A stretch of 64,000 nucleotides of DNA, from NCBI GenBank assembly GCA_040830705.1, contig JBFOME010000019.1:35063-99062 (forward strand). Reading direction: 5' to 3'. Below the pieces are notes generated by a model. That model was not told the DNA's origin. It worked only from the letters and a program-made list of their open reading frames with translations, and ran no database searches. Positions 27,657 to 36,683 of this stretch are shown one piece after another. A program made the position numbers and the translations under genes. Every line of letters starts with the position of its first letter. Positions within the stretch are counted from its first letter, which is position 1. This DNA is from Ruegeria_C sp040830705. GTDB taxonomy: Bacteria; Pseudomonadota; Alphaproteobacteria; Rhodobacterales; Rhodobacteraceae.

Positions 27657-28325
27657 ATGGAACTGAACTCGGATTTCTCGCAACGGGTGGTGGTGCATTC
27701 CTCGGAAACCCCGTGGCAGGCCTCACCAATGCCCGGTGTTGATCGGCGCATGCTGGACCGGATCGGCGATGAGGTGGCCCGTGCCACCACCATTGTCCGC
27801 TACGCACCGGGCAGCAAGTTCTCGGCCCATACCCATACCGGAGGCGAGGAATTCATCGTGCTGGACGGGGTCTTTCAGGACGAGCATGGCGATTTCCCGG
27901 CGGGCACTTATGTGCGCAACCCGCCCACCACCAGCCACACGCCAGGATCCGAGCAAGGCTGTACCATCTTCGTCAAGCTCTGGCAGTTCGACATGGAGGA
28001 CCGCACCCAGTTCCGCAAGGACATGGCAGCAGAGCTAGGCCGCGCCAGCAATGGCGTCGCCTCGGCCGAGTTGCATCGCGACGCGCGCGAGACGGTCAGT
28101 TACCATGTTGTCGAGGCCGGGGCCGAGCTGACCATGGAGGATCCGGGTGGCATCGAATTGCTGGTGATCGACGGCACGCTCATGGAGGGTGGCGAGTTGC
28201 TGCGGCAGGGCACGTGGCTGCGCCTGCCGGACGGTCAGCCACTGGCGGCACAGGCCGGTCCCGAAGGGGCAAAGCTCTGGATCAAAACCGGCCACCTGCC
28301 CTATGCCAAGGCCCCGGCGGTCTGA
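27657..28325 (+). CDS. Bicupin protein, ChrR-like
   Basis: 222 aa with two cupin halves. The first has the metal motif HTHTGGEEFIVLDG followed by FPAGTYVRNPP and a second-motif His (TSHTPGSEQG), as in the cupin half of the anti-sigma factor ChrR. The second half (about 130-215) is degenerate, without clear metal ligands. No N-terminal zinc anti-sigma domain is present. Follows the GST by 31 bases with AAGGAGG; probably handles reactive species together with it. Confidence 0.82.
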   Translation: MELNSDFSQRVVVHSSETPWQASPMPGVDRRMLDRIGDEVARATTIVRYAPGSKFSAHTHTGGEEFIVLDGVFQDEHGDFPAGTYVRNPPTTSHTPGSEQGCTIFVKLWQFDMEDRTQFRKDMAAELGRASNGVASAELHRDARETVSYHVVEAGAELTMEDPGGIELLVIDGTLMEGGELLRQGTWLRLPDGQPLAAQAGPEGAKLWIKTGHLPYAKAPAV

Positions 28326-28456
28326 CCTCTGAGCAACCACCGTAGGCCAGAGGTATGCGGCGCTTCGCAAAAAGTCCCGGTCCGGCAGGGCGATCTGGCG
28401 GACCGGCGCGCGACAGCGTATCACTGCCCAAGACGGCGGATGGATAGGCGTGCAGA

Positions 28457-29038
28457 ATGGCAGCGAGCGAGACCAGAACACAATTGATGGATGCGGCCGA
28501 ACAACAGGTCCGGCACAAGGGTGCGGATGGGTTCAGCTATTCCGACCTAAGCCGGCTTGTGGGCATCCGCAAGGCCAGCATCCACTACCATTTCCCGGCG
28601 AAATCTGATCTGCTGACAGCGATCATGGCGCGTTATTCCAAGCGCGTCATGGCCGCGCTGGAGGGCTATACCCAGGACCTGCCCCGAGCCGATCAGCGAT
28701 TGTCGGCTTTCGTCACATTTTACCGCGACGCCTTACAGGGCGGCACAGCGCTGTGTCTCTGTGTCGCTTACGCGGTCAGCCAGGATGGCCTGTCCGAGGG
28801 CACACATCACGAAATCTCGCAGTTCCGGCAGGCTGTTCGCGACTGGCTGGAACAGACCTTTGCCCGCGCCCTGGCCGAGCGATCTATCACCGGCGTCACG
28901 AACCCCGCCCATGAGGCTGCCGCCACACATGCGCTTGTCGAAGGGGCGCAGATAGCGGCCCGTATCAGCGGGGACCTCACCACATTCGATCTAGCCATGC
29001 AGGCCCTGAATGACAGGCTGGCAGGGGCCAAATCCTAA
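28457..29038 (+). CDS. TetR-family repressor of the GST locus
   Basis: 193 aa. N-terminal helix-turn-helix (FSYSDLSRLVGIRKASIHYHFPAKSDLL) and a helical ligand domain containing Cys residues (GGTALCLCVAY) that could sense electrophiles. It is 131 bases after the cupin gene, and the GST promoter carries a matching palindrome. Resembles the NemR/AcrR-like group in its LCLCVAY area; ligand inferred to be an electrophile. Confidence 0.85.
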   Translation: MAASETRTQLMDAAEQQVRHKGADGFSYSDLSRLVGIRKASIHYHFPAKSDLLTAIMARYSKRVMAALEGYTQDLPRADQRLSAFVTFYRDALQGGTALCLCVAYAVSQDGLSEGTHHEISQFRQAVRDWLEQTFARALAERSITGVTNPAHEAAATHALVEGAQIAARISGDLTTFDLAMQALNDRLAGAKS

Positions 29039-29067
29039 CGAGCGGCGGGCTTGAATAGGCAGACTCT

Positions 29068-29472
29068 CTAGCTCTGGTGCCAATGGTAATGCGGTGCGCG
29101 CTCGCCGCGCAGATAGCGCAGCACATCTACGGCATCAATGATCAGCGAAAGGCTATTGAACGCCATCAGCGCGATCACCCACCAATACAGATCCGGATTG
29201 GTCTGCTGGCTGGGCAAGTCCGAGGCAAACCAGATCAGCATCGGAATCCAGAACACATGCCCGATGCCCAGCAGCCGCACAAAGCCCAGCCGGGAATAGA
29301 TCACTATCATCACCGCAACCCCCGCCAGAGCGGCAAGCAGGGCAACCCGACCATAATAGGTACCGAGAAAGAACAGAGCGCCCAGATTGACCGCGATCAG
29401 GCAGATGGCCCAGACCCTTGGCAGCGGCGCGAAGCGCAAAAGCACAATCCATAGTAACTCAAAGGCATGCAT
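29068..29472 (-). CDS. Small membrane protein, unknown function
   Basis: 134 aa from the ATG at 29472 (CAGGGA upstream; in-frame ATGs lie farther out to 29532). Four hydrophobic segments (about 3-13, 20-42, 43-57, 65-105) and a His-rich end (PHYHWHQS). No family recognised. Confidence 0.6.
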   Translation of the reverse strand: MHAFELLWIVLLRFAPLPRVWAICLIAVNLGALFFLGTYYGRVALLAALAGVAVMIVIYSRLGFVRLLGIGHVFWIPMLIWFASDLPSQQTNPDLYWWVIALMAFNSLSLIIDAVDVLRYLRGERAPHYHWHQS

Positions 29473-29589
29473 TCCCTGACCCCAGTGTTGCCGCTCCATT
29501 GGAGTGGAGTGCGGGCACTCCGGCAAGGCCAAACCGTGGCCGCGACTGCCTTTCTTCGGCGCACCAACAGCAACAATCTGGCGTTCCGA

Positions 29590-30300
29590 TCAGCTCAGCG
29601 GCGGCAGATCCCAGTGGGCGCGCGGTGCCTGTGCACGCCCCATCCCGTCAAACGCATCAAGTAATCGATCGAACCAACCTGCAAGGGCCGAGCCCTGATC
29701 CCAGAAAGACCGCAAGCTCACAACCCGCGCCCACTGAAATGTGCCGAACAGGATATAGTCGGCATAGTCAGCTGCATCACCACCCAGATAAGGCGCAACC
29801 GACAATGCCTCTTCCACCGGAACGAGTGCCGCGCGAACCTCGTCGCTGGCCTGCTCCGGCTGCGCTCCGATCTGCGCCACACTCTGCCCGAACTTCTTGA
29901 GGGTACGATCCCTATAGAAAGCCTTGTCGACCTCGGCGGTCAGCGGAAACTGTTCAGCGATCACTGCGCGGAACAACGCAGGATGCAGCACGCTGTCGGC
30001 CCAGTTATTGAGGAACCGGCACCGCGACAGCGCCGCCGCACCACCGATCAGCCGGTTTTCGGCATAGGTCGCATCCAAACAGAGCGCGATTTGCCAACTG
30101 TCCCGCACCCAATGCCCGTTATCCACGATCACCGGCGCAGTGAGCCCGCCCGAGGCGGCGATCCGGTCCTTCTCAGTAATGTGCCAGGGCAGCGCCTGAA
30201 ACGTCAGACCCTTATGCGCCAGCGCCATCCGGCTCCGCCAACAATAGGGGCTCATCCTGCAAGCTGGGTCTTCGCCGATCACCTCAAAAAACCTTAGCAT
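29590..30300 (-). CDS. Glutathione S-transferase-like protein (beta-etherase-type)
   Basis: 236 aa. The N-terminal domain has CRMSPYCWRSRMALAHKGL, the LigE/LigF-like arrangement of glutathione-site residues, and APVIVDNGHWVRDSWQIALCLD for the peptide contact. The C-terminal helical domain is longer than in the GST at 27005. Function in the cell unknown. The ribosome-binding site AGGAGGGT lies in a hairpin (see the separate entry). Confidence 0.8.
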   Translation of the reverse strand: MLRFFEVIGEDPACRMSPYCWRSRMALAHKGLTFQALPWHITEKDRIAASGGLTAPVIVDNGHWVRDSWQIALCLDATYAENRLIGGAAALSRCRFLNNWADSVLHPALFRAVIAEQFPLTAEVDKAFYRDRTLKKFGQSVAQIGAQPEQASDEVRAALVPVEEALSVAPYLGGDAADYADYILFGTFQWARVVSLRSFWDQGSALAGWFDRLLDAFDGMGRAQAPRAHWDLPPLS

Positions 30301-30306
30301 GGGCGC

Positions 30307-30326
30307 ACCCTCCTAGGTCGGAGGGT
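30307..30326 (-). promoter_or_regulatory. Hairpin covering the GST ribosome-binding site
   Basis: ACCCTCC (30307-30313) and GGAGGGT (30320-30326) make a 7-bp stem with a 6-base loop. On the minus strand the downstream arm is the GGAGG site, six bases before the ATG at 30300, so pairing would hide it. Might act as a simple translation control; no ligand domain is seen. Confidence 0.4.
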
Positions 30327-30376
30327 AACCCGATTCAGTACCTGCCGCATTCCTGAAGAGAACGGCTAGCGGGCCG

Positions 30377-31576
30377 TCATTCACTAAAACCAACTCTCGT
30401 TTCCAAATAAGAAGGCAGAGTCGTCTTGCTCAGCTTCTTTTGGTCATCAACGACAAACGCCTTCAACGAGGGCATATCGAGAAGAGGCGAAAGATCGTCG
30501 GCACGGGTCTCGTTGAGCCACAGCACCTTGACGCTTTCCATTCCGATCAACGGGCTGATGTCTTCGGCCGGAATACGGGAAAGACTGATGCTTTCGACGC
30601 TCGTGAGTTTTGCTAGGGGTGAGAGATCCGCGATCATTGTATCGCTCAGATCAAGCGTAGTGAGGTTTGTCAGATCAACGAGCGGGGATAAGTCCGCAAG
30701 GGGGTTTTCCCGAAGGTCAAGCTGTTCGAGCTGGGATTTTCCTCTGAGCGCAGCAACGTCATCTATATTTGCGCCCTTCAGGATGACACGTTTGACATCT
30801 GTGGCGGCGTCGAGCGCCGAGATGTCTCTCAAACCACTATTGGAACCGTCGATTTGTTCGAGCGATGGGCCGAGCGAAAGGCCGTCCAAGCTGACAATAG
30901 TCGGTCCTCCAATACGCAGATGTGTGATCTCCGCGCTCGATCCCAGCGGAGCGAGATCCCCGATCTTGTCGCTGACAAGCGTGACTCGCTTGAGGTTCAG
31001 GCTGGCAAGTGGACCCAGATCTACGACATCGGTATTCGTCAGCGCGATACCCTCAAGGTTTTGTAGCAACTCGATACCTTCCAGCGAGGTCATGGCAGAG
31101 TTGATGACATTGAGTTGCTTTAGAGAGGGCAATTCACGCAGTGGAAGATTTGCAATTGCATCCAATGCGCGATTGAGTTGCAGCTTTTCAAGGCCATCAA
31201 GAGAGGCCAGAAAATCATAGCTGGCGGGTTGACCGTTTGCTATCGAGAGAGTCCTAAGTGAAGTGCTTTGCAGTGCCGACGCATCGAAGTTTTGAAAATC
31301 CTCTAAACTAAGGAGTTCAAGCTGCGGGAGTTTGGCAATGGCGCTGAGATCAATCTCATCCTGAAAATCGTCACTACGGCTGATAGCCAGTAAGGTGATC
31401 CAGGGAGCTTGTGCAACCGCGCCAAGATCAGCGAGATCGGCGGCGCTGCTGATCGACAGACTGCGATCTGAAGGTTTTTGACACTGTGTACCGATCTGCA
31501 CACAAGTTTCGGATTGTGCGGATGCCTGATGTGCCAAAACCATCAAGGAAGCTAGAACAGGGATGAAACGGAGCAT
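30377..31576 (-). CDS. Secreted leucine-rich-repeat protein (internalin-like repeats)
   Basis: 399 aa from the ATG at 31576, which gives a clean signal peptide (LRFIPVLASLMVLAHQASAQ). From residue 45 to 385 there are about 14 leucine-rich repeats of the 21-22-residue internalin type, the last ones with the consensus DLSPLxxLTxLxxLDLSxT. No enzymatic domain or membrane anchor. The base composition is lower in G+C than its neighbours (27 of 60 at 31141-31200 against 38 of 60 at 32401-32460), which suggests horizontal acquisition. Probably binds a protein or glycan outside the cell. Confidence 0.8.
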   Translation of the reverse strand: MLRFIPVLASLMVLAHQASAQSETCVQIGTQCQKPSDRSLSISSAADLADLGAVAQAPWITLLAISRSDDFQDEIDLSAIAKLPQLELLSLEDFQNFDASALQSTSLRTLSIANGQPASYDFLASLDGLEKLQLNRALDAIANLPLRELPSLKQLNVINSAMTSLEGIELLQNLEGIALTNTDVVDLGPLASLNLKRVTLVSDKIGDLAPLGSSAEITHLRIGGPTIVSLDGLSLGPSLEQIDGSNSGLRDISALDAATDVKRVILKGANIDDVAALRGKSQLEQLDLRENPLADLSPLVDLTNLTTLDLSDTMIADLSPLAKLTSVESISLSRIPAEDISPLIGMESVKVLWLNETRADDLSPLLDMPSLKAFVVDDQKKLSKTTLPSYLETRVGFSE

Positions 31577-31997
31577 GTTTGGTGTCCAATCTGTGAGAGA
31601 AGCTGTCTTTCCGAAAGAGCTCATTCCGTTTTATGTGATTCAGCGTTCAGAATTGGACATTCTCAAGGCAAATCTGTGCAAACGGCTACCCGAGGGGCCG
31701 TCGATGTCTCGCTCCTGCAATTTTGCCTTTGGTCCACTCCTTCCGCGCCAGGGCAGAGGCGTTTCGGGTGTCCATTCCCAGACATTTGGCCTTCTGGTAT
31801 GCTCACAGGTGGTAGGTAGATGCAGCTAAGCCACGTGAACCGATCCTGGGTGGGTTGCCTGATCATCAACACTGCTCCGCCCCCGGGGTAAGCCCTCAAA
31901 ATTCTTCGATTTTATCTCAACTCCATGCTTCCCCAATGCCGGTTTGGTATGCATGGTTATGTCAGACACCGCGATTTTCAGGTCAGGACGAGATACG
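31577..31997. other. Intergenic region upstream of malic enzyme
   Basis: About 420 bases between two divergently oriented genes. I found no tRNA, convincing small gene or terminator. It must contain the promoters of the LRR gene and of the malic enzyme operon. It includes an alternative in-frame start for the malic enzyme at 31944 and 31962. Confidence 0.4.
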
Positions 31998-33662
31998 ATG
32001 GCGCAATTTCACCCCGAAAATCTGCAATATCTGGCCAACCCGCTACTGAACAAGGGGACCGCCTTTTCTCAGGAAGAACGCGACCAGCTCGGCCTCACCG
32101 GCCTGTTGCCTCCGCATATCGAAACGCTCGATGAGCAGATTGACCGCGCCTATGCCGCATTTCTCTCGCAGGCCTCGCCGATTGAGCAGCATATCTATCT
32201 GCGCAACCTTCAGGACGATAACGAGGTTCTTTTCTATGCCTTGCTGATCCGCCATCTGCCTGAGATGATGCCAATCATCTACACGCCAGTCGTCGGCGAT
32301 GCCTGCAAGCAATTCAGCGAGATCTACCGCCACCCGCGCGGTCTGATCATCCCCTATCCAAAGCGCGACCAGATGGATCAGATCCTCGACAACGCCATCG
32401 TGTCGGATGTGCAGGCTATCGTGGTCACCGATGGCGAGCGCATTCTGGGGCTGGGCGATCAGGGCGCGGGCGGCATGGGTATCCCCATCGGCAAGCTATC
32501 GCTCTATTCCGGGGCCGGTGGCGTCGATCCGGCAGTGACCCTGCCAATCCTGCTCGATCCCGGCACCAACAATCAGGAGCGCCTGGACGACCCACTTTAT
32601 ATCGGTTGGCGGCATGAGCGGGTTTCAGGGGATGACTATCTCGAATTCGTCGATCTCTTCGTGCAGGCGGTGAAGCGGAAATGGCCGCATGTATTGCTGC
32701 AATTTGAGGATTTCGCCCAGCAGCATGCCGCCCCCCTGCTGGACAAATATCGGGACCAGCTTTGCACCTTCAATGACGACATTCAGGGCACAGCGGCGGT
32801 CACGGCGGGTACTCTGCTGGCGGCGGCCAATGTGACAGGTGTGCCTCTCAAGGAGTCGCGCATTGCCTTTCTGGGCGCAGGGTCCGCCGGGGCGGGCATC
32901 GCCGAGGAATTGATCAAGCTGATGGTCAAGCAGGGCCTCACAGAGGCCGAGGCGCGCTCTCAGGTCTACATGGTCGACCGCCATGGGCTGATTACCGACG
33001 CGATGGAGGGCCTGTTGCCATTCCAGCAACCGCTGGTCCAGCTCACCGCCGAGGTGAGCAGTTGGGCACAGGGTGATATCTCGTTGCTTGACGTGATCAC
33101 CCATGCCAAGCCGAACATTCTGGTGGGCGTCAGCGGTCAGGCCGGGCTGTTCTCCGAAGAGGTCATCCGCAGCATGGCCGCGAGCAGTGACCACCCCATC
33201 GTCCTGCCGCTCTCGAACCCGACCTCGCGGATCGAGGCGACGCCCGAGCAGATCATCCAATGGTCAGACGGCAAAGCCATCGTCGCCACCGGCAGCCCAT
33301 TCGATCCGGTGACCTACAAGGGCAGCACCCATCACATCGCCCAGTGCAACAACTCCTACATCTTCCCCGGCATGGGGCTGGGCGTGCTGGCGGCCAAAGC
33401 GACCCGTGTCACCGACGCCATGTTCATCTCAGCCGCCGAGGCGCTAGCCGCTCTGTCACCCGCGCTCAATGACCGCCATGCCAGCCTGCTGCCGGATGTC
33501 TCTGATATTCGCGATGTCAGCCGTCAGATCGCACTGGCGGTAGGCCTGACCGCGCAGGCCGATGGCGTGGCCCCGAAAACAAGCAAAGACGAGCTAGAGG
33601 CCGCGATCGCAGCCATATACTGGACCCCGCATTACCAAGAATTCTCAACCGGAGACGCATGA
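31998..33662 (+). CDS. maeA: NAD-dependent malic enzyme (SfcA/MaeA type)
   Basis: 554 aa from the ATG at 31998, where homology to E. coli MaeA begins (NPLLNKGTAFSQEERDQLGLTGLLP). It oxidatively decarboxylates malate to pyruvate. Family motifs: IYTPVVGDACKQFSEIYRHPRG (catalytic Tyr), VVTDGERILGLGDQGAGGMGI, the metal site in LQFEDFAQ and FNDDIQGTA, and the NAD site FLGAGSAGAGIAE. This is the large eukaryote/E. coli-like form, not the MaeB-PTA fusion. The stop overlaps the next start (ATGA), so the two genes are coupled. Confidence 0.95.
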   Translation: MAQFHPENLQYLANPLLNKGTAFSQEERDQLGLTGLLPPHIETLDEQIDRAYAAFLSQASPIEQHIYLRNLQDDNEVLFYALLIRHLPEMMPIIYTPVVGDACKQFSEIYRHPRGLIIPYPKRDQMDQILDNAIVSDVQAIVVTDGERILGLGDQGAGGMGIPIGKLSLYSGAGGVDPAVTLPILLDPGTNNQERLDDPLYIGWRHERVSGDDYLEFVDLFVQAVKRKWPHVLLQFEDFAQQHAAPLLDKYRDQLCTFNDDIQGTAAVTAGTLLAAANVTGVPLKESRIAFLGAGSAGAGIAEELIKLMVKQGLTEAEARSQVYMVDRHGLITDAMEGLLPFQQPLVQLTAEVSSWAQGDISLLDVITHAKPNILVGVSGQAGLFSEEVIRSMAASSDHPIVLPLSNPTSRIEATPEQIIQWSDGKAIVATGSPFDPVTYKGSTHHIAQCNNSYIFPGMGLGVLAAKATRVTDAMFISAAEALAALSPALNDRHASLLPDVSDIRDVSRQIALAVGLTAQADGVAPKTSKDELEAAIAAIYWTPHYQEFSTGDA

Positions 33663-34909
33663 TGACATTCGATCTGATGAGCTATCAGCCACGCGGCGAC
33701 AAGAAGAACTCGGAGTTTTTTGCCGAGTATCTGCCGCGGATCTACGAGCGCCGCCAGTCCACCGGCATCGCCGATCAGGTCGGCAACATGCGCGCCGTGG
33801 TCCAGCAGGTGGAACCGGACGCGATCATGGACACGATGGTCGAGCTCTATGTGATGACCCCCTATCGCCACTCCGCCAGCTTTCTGGGCAGGACCCATCG
33901 GTTCTCGGTGCTGCATTCCCATCCCGACTACCCTGCCCTGATCCTGATGGCCCCGCTCAGCCCGGGTTTCGAGGATTTCATCCCACGCATCAACCGCATG
34001 TACCCGCTGGCGCGCGCGCTGCCGCAAACGCGTTACGTGGGCGAGATCTATGCCGCGACCGACCTGAAATACCTGCGCGAAACGCTGGAGGATCAGAACA
34101 TCCGCTTCGAATATGCCGGAGATACAGAAAACCCGTTCTATACCGGAAACGGGTTCCTGTTCACCACGCCATCGGATTTCACCGCCAACCGGGTCGGCTA
34201 TTCCAATCTGGATTTCAACAACCCCAATGCGCTGGGTCTGGGTGACGTGATCGAGCTTAGCGCCGAGGAGCGCGGGCGGCTGGATCAGGCCGCCGCATTT
34301 GGCGCGGACAGCAAAATCTCACCGTTGATGTTGGGGCTCGACCATATGGCGACGCGCATTCTGGCAGGCGAGCGCGAGGATGCGATCCTCGAATTCCTTA
34401 CCATGGTGCCGTATTACTTCTGGGGCGCCTACAACATCTCGGACATGAACTCGTCCACCAACGTGAACCGCAACGCCAATGTGGACGATGACAAGAAATC
34501 GCCCGCCAAGGTGTTCACCGCCAACAATACGCCATCCTTCGTCAACTCGTTCGACCGGCTGCCGATGCCGACCGAAGACTTCGTGCGCAATTTCGGCCGC
34601 CGCCTGCATCACATGGCGGTCGAAATTCTGGATGGCGATCATACAGGTGGCGAAAAGAACGTCGATTTCGTGGTGAACACCTTGAAAGACGAGGGGGTGC
34701 CGTTCCTTGCGCATGTGGTGGGTGAATGCAAAGACGATCCGAACCTGAAACAGATCTTCTCGAAACACTCGAAATTCACCCTGTTGATCACCGAATATAT
34801 CGAGCGTTGTCATAAGTATGACGGCTTCTTCACCAAGGACAACGTCGCTGCATTGACCGCCGCAGCCGGCCAGGACGAGCAATATCAGCACGGCCATGTC
34901 TTCGACTGA
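33659..34909 (+). CDS. HPPD-like (vicinal oxygen chelate fold) protein of unknown function
   Basis: 416 aa, soluble. I do not know the family by name. The C-terminal two thirds resemble 4-hydroxyphenylpyruvate dioxygenase in layout. GLDHMATRI offers H229, LHHMAVEI offers H317 or H318, and LLITEYIER offers E379, which could form the two-His one-Glu iron site in the right order. The residues between, however (an N-rich MNSSTNVNRNANVDDD segment), are unlike HPPD. The N-terminal 180 residues look like a degenerate repeat of the same fold. The gene overlaps maeA by four bases, so its product probably acts near malate or pyruvate metabolism. Reaction unknown. Confidence 0.6.
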   Translation: MMTFDLMSYQPRGDKKNSEFFAEYLPRIYERRQSTGIADQVGNMRAVVQQVEPDAIMDTMVELYVMTPYRHSASFLGRTHRFSVLHSHPDYPALILMAPLSPGFEDFIPRINRMYPLARALPQTRYVGEIYAATDLKYLRETLEDQNIRFEYAGDTENPFYTGNGFLFTTPSDFTANRVGYSNLDFNNPNALGLGDVIELSAEERGRLDQAAAFGADSKISPLMLGLDHMATRILAGEREDAILEFLTMVPYYFWGAYNISDMNSSTNVNRNANVDDDKKSPAKVFTANNTPSFVNSFDRLPMPTEDFVRNFGRRLHHMAVEILDGDHTGGEKNVDFVVNTLKDEGVPFLAHVVGECKDDPNLKQIFSKHSKFTLLITEYIERCHKYDGFFTKDNVAALTAAAGQDEQYQHGHVFD

Positions 34910-34956
34910 GCGAGGCATGATTTAGACAGGGCTGCGTTTGCTGTTATGGTGCAGCG

Positions 34957-36519
34957 ATGATCTATCGGTTTGGCGAATTTTGTTTCGATACCGCGTTGCA
35001 GGAATTGCGGCGTGGTGATGCGCTTGTCGAAACCGAACCCATGGCGCTTGCCCTGATCCAGCACCTGATCGAAAACCGCGAGCGGCTGGTCGGAAAGGAA
35101 GAGCTGTTCGAGATGCTCTGGGACGGACGTGCGGTGTCTGATTCCGCGCTTTCGACCTGCATCAAATCCGCCCGCCGCGCCGTGGATGATTCCGGCAGTC
35201 TTCAGGGCACGATCAAAACGGTGCACGGCAAAGGCCTGCGCTGGGTGGCCAAGATCGATACCCCCAGCGCAGAGGTCAAAGGTGACAGCCAGACCGATCT
35301 GGACAAACCCGATGCCGACTGGATCGAGGCCTCGCGCCGGCCCTCACTGGCGATCCTGCCCTTCGACGTGCTCGGCAGCGACCTGACAGCGATGACCCTC
35401 AGCGAGGCGGTGCCGCATGAGCTGATCGCCGCCATATCGCGGCTGCGCTGGATCTCGGTGATTGCGCGTGGATCATCGTTCCGCTTCCGCTCGGGCGATG
35501 ATCTGGGCGATATTCGGCAGAAGCTGGGCGTGCGTTACTGCATGACCGGCAGCGTCGAGATGATTGGGCGGCAGGTCTTCATCAGCGTTGAGCTGGCCGA
35601 TACCTCGGACGGACAAGTGATCTGGGCCGACCGGTTCCAATCCACGCTGGATGATGTGCACCAGATTCGCGAAACCATCGTGGCGCAGGTGATCTTTGCG
35701 GTGGAAATGCAAATCCCGCTTAGCGAGGCCGCCAAGGCCCGACTACAATCGCCCGACAATATCGACGTCTGGGCGACCTATCATCTGGGCCTGCAGTCGC
35801 TCTACCGTTTCGGTCAGGATGACAATGCCCGCGCCATGGCCCATTTTGAGAAAGCCATCGCATTGGACCCGGGTTTTGCCCGCGCCCATGCCGCGCTGTC
35901 ATTTGCTCATTTCAAGACCGCCTTCATGCATTACGGATCGGACCGCGAGGTGGCGGTGAACGCCGCGCGCAATGCCGCTGAACGCGGGGTTGAGCTGGAC
36001 CCGATGGATCCGTTCACCAATTTCAACATGGGCCGCTCGCTGTGGCTTATCGATGACCTGTCGGGTGCGCAAAGCTGGCTGGGCCGGGCAACCTCGCTCA
36101 GCCCCAGCTTTGCTCAGGGTTTCTATGCCCGCTCCTTTACCGAGGCCATGGCCGGGTCCTGCACCGAGGGCCAGCGCCTGTCCGACGAGGCCCGCACGCT
36201 CAGCCCGCTGGACCCGTTGCTTTATGCCATGCTGGGCACCCGGGCGCTTAGCATGTCGCAACAGAACCGCGACTATGAGGCGGCAAAGTGGATCGAACGC
36301 TCGGTCAATGCACCGGGTGCCCATTACCTGATCCAGGTCATCGCCGTTGCGCTCAACGAGATGGCGGGGAAACCAAGCGTGGCTGCCGACCGCGCCAAAC
36401 GGTTGATGAGCGAGCGACAAGGCATCACCCAGGCACAGTTCTTCCGCTCTTTCCCGTTTCGCGACGAAACCTATCGTGCGCGGGTCTCTGCAGCGCTAAG
36501 CCGCCACGGGATCGAGTGA
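34957..36519 (+). CDS. CadC/OmpR-type winged-helix regulator with TPR domain
   Basis: 520 aa, no membrane helix. Residues 1-100 are a Trans_reg_C winged helix (AVSDSALSTCIKSARRAVDDSG, then KTVHGKGLRWVA). Residues 115-250 are a TolB-like domain (SLAILPFDVLGSD, MTGSVEMIGRQVFISVELADTSDG). From about 270 on there are TPR-like repeats (ARAMAHFEKAIALDPGFARAHAALSFAH). This is the architecture of many alphaproteobacterial regulators once called adenylate-cyclase-like; no cyclase domain is present. Target and signal unknown. Confidence 0.85.
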   Translation: MIYRFGEFCFDTALQELRRGDALVETEPMALALIQHLIENRERLVGKEELFEMLWDGRAVSDSALSTCIKSARRAVDDSGSLQGTIKTVHGKGLRWVAKIDTPSAEVKGDSQTDLDKPDADWIEASRRPSLAILPFDVLGSDLTAMTLSEAVPHELIAAISRLRWISVIARGSSFRFRSGDDLGDIRQKLGVRYCMTGSVEMIGRQVFISVELADTSDGQVIWADRFQSTLDDVHQIRETIVAQVIFAVEMQIPLSEAAKARLQSPDNIDVWATYHLGLQSLYRFGQDDNARAMAHFEKAIALDPGFARAHAALSFAHFKTAFMHYGSDREVAVNAARNAAERGVELDPMDPFTNFNMGRSLWLIDDLSGAQSWLGRATSLSPSFAQGFYARSFTEAMAGSCTEGQRLSDEARTLSPLDPLLYAMLGTRALSMSQQNRDYEAAKWIERSVNAPGAHYLIQVIAVALNEMAGKPSVAADRAKRLMSERQGITQAQFFRSFPFRDETYRARVSAALSRHGIE

Positions 36520-36683
36520 CGCCGAGAGCCACGCGGATTTTTCACGTTTCCTCAGGCTTTCCCCACACCGCCCTCAAGACAACGGCGCCCCCGTGCCCTA
36601 GCCTGTATCCACAAATCGGGCCCCAAGTACATCGACACGGGCCCGCATGAGATTTGATTAAGAGCCAGACAAAGGGGCGCATT

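Noticed and set aside
31577..31997. Small open frames in the gap before malic enzyme
   Set aside because: Short, no ribosome-binding site, no domain, and overlap in several frames; no support for a gene.
34957..36519. Adenylate cyclase annotation for the winged-helix/TPR protein
   Set aside because: No class III cyclase domain; that label comes from shared TolB/TPR regions in databases.
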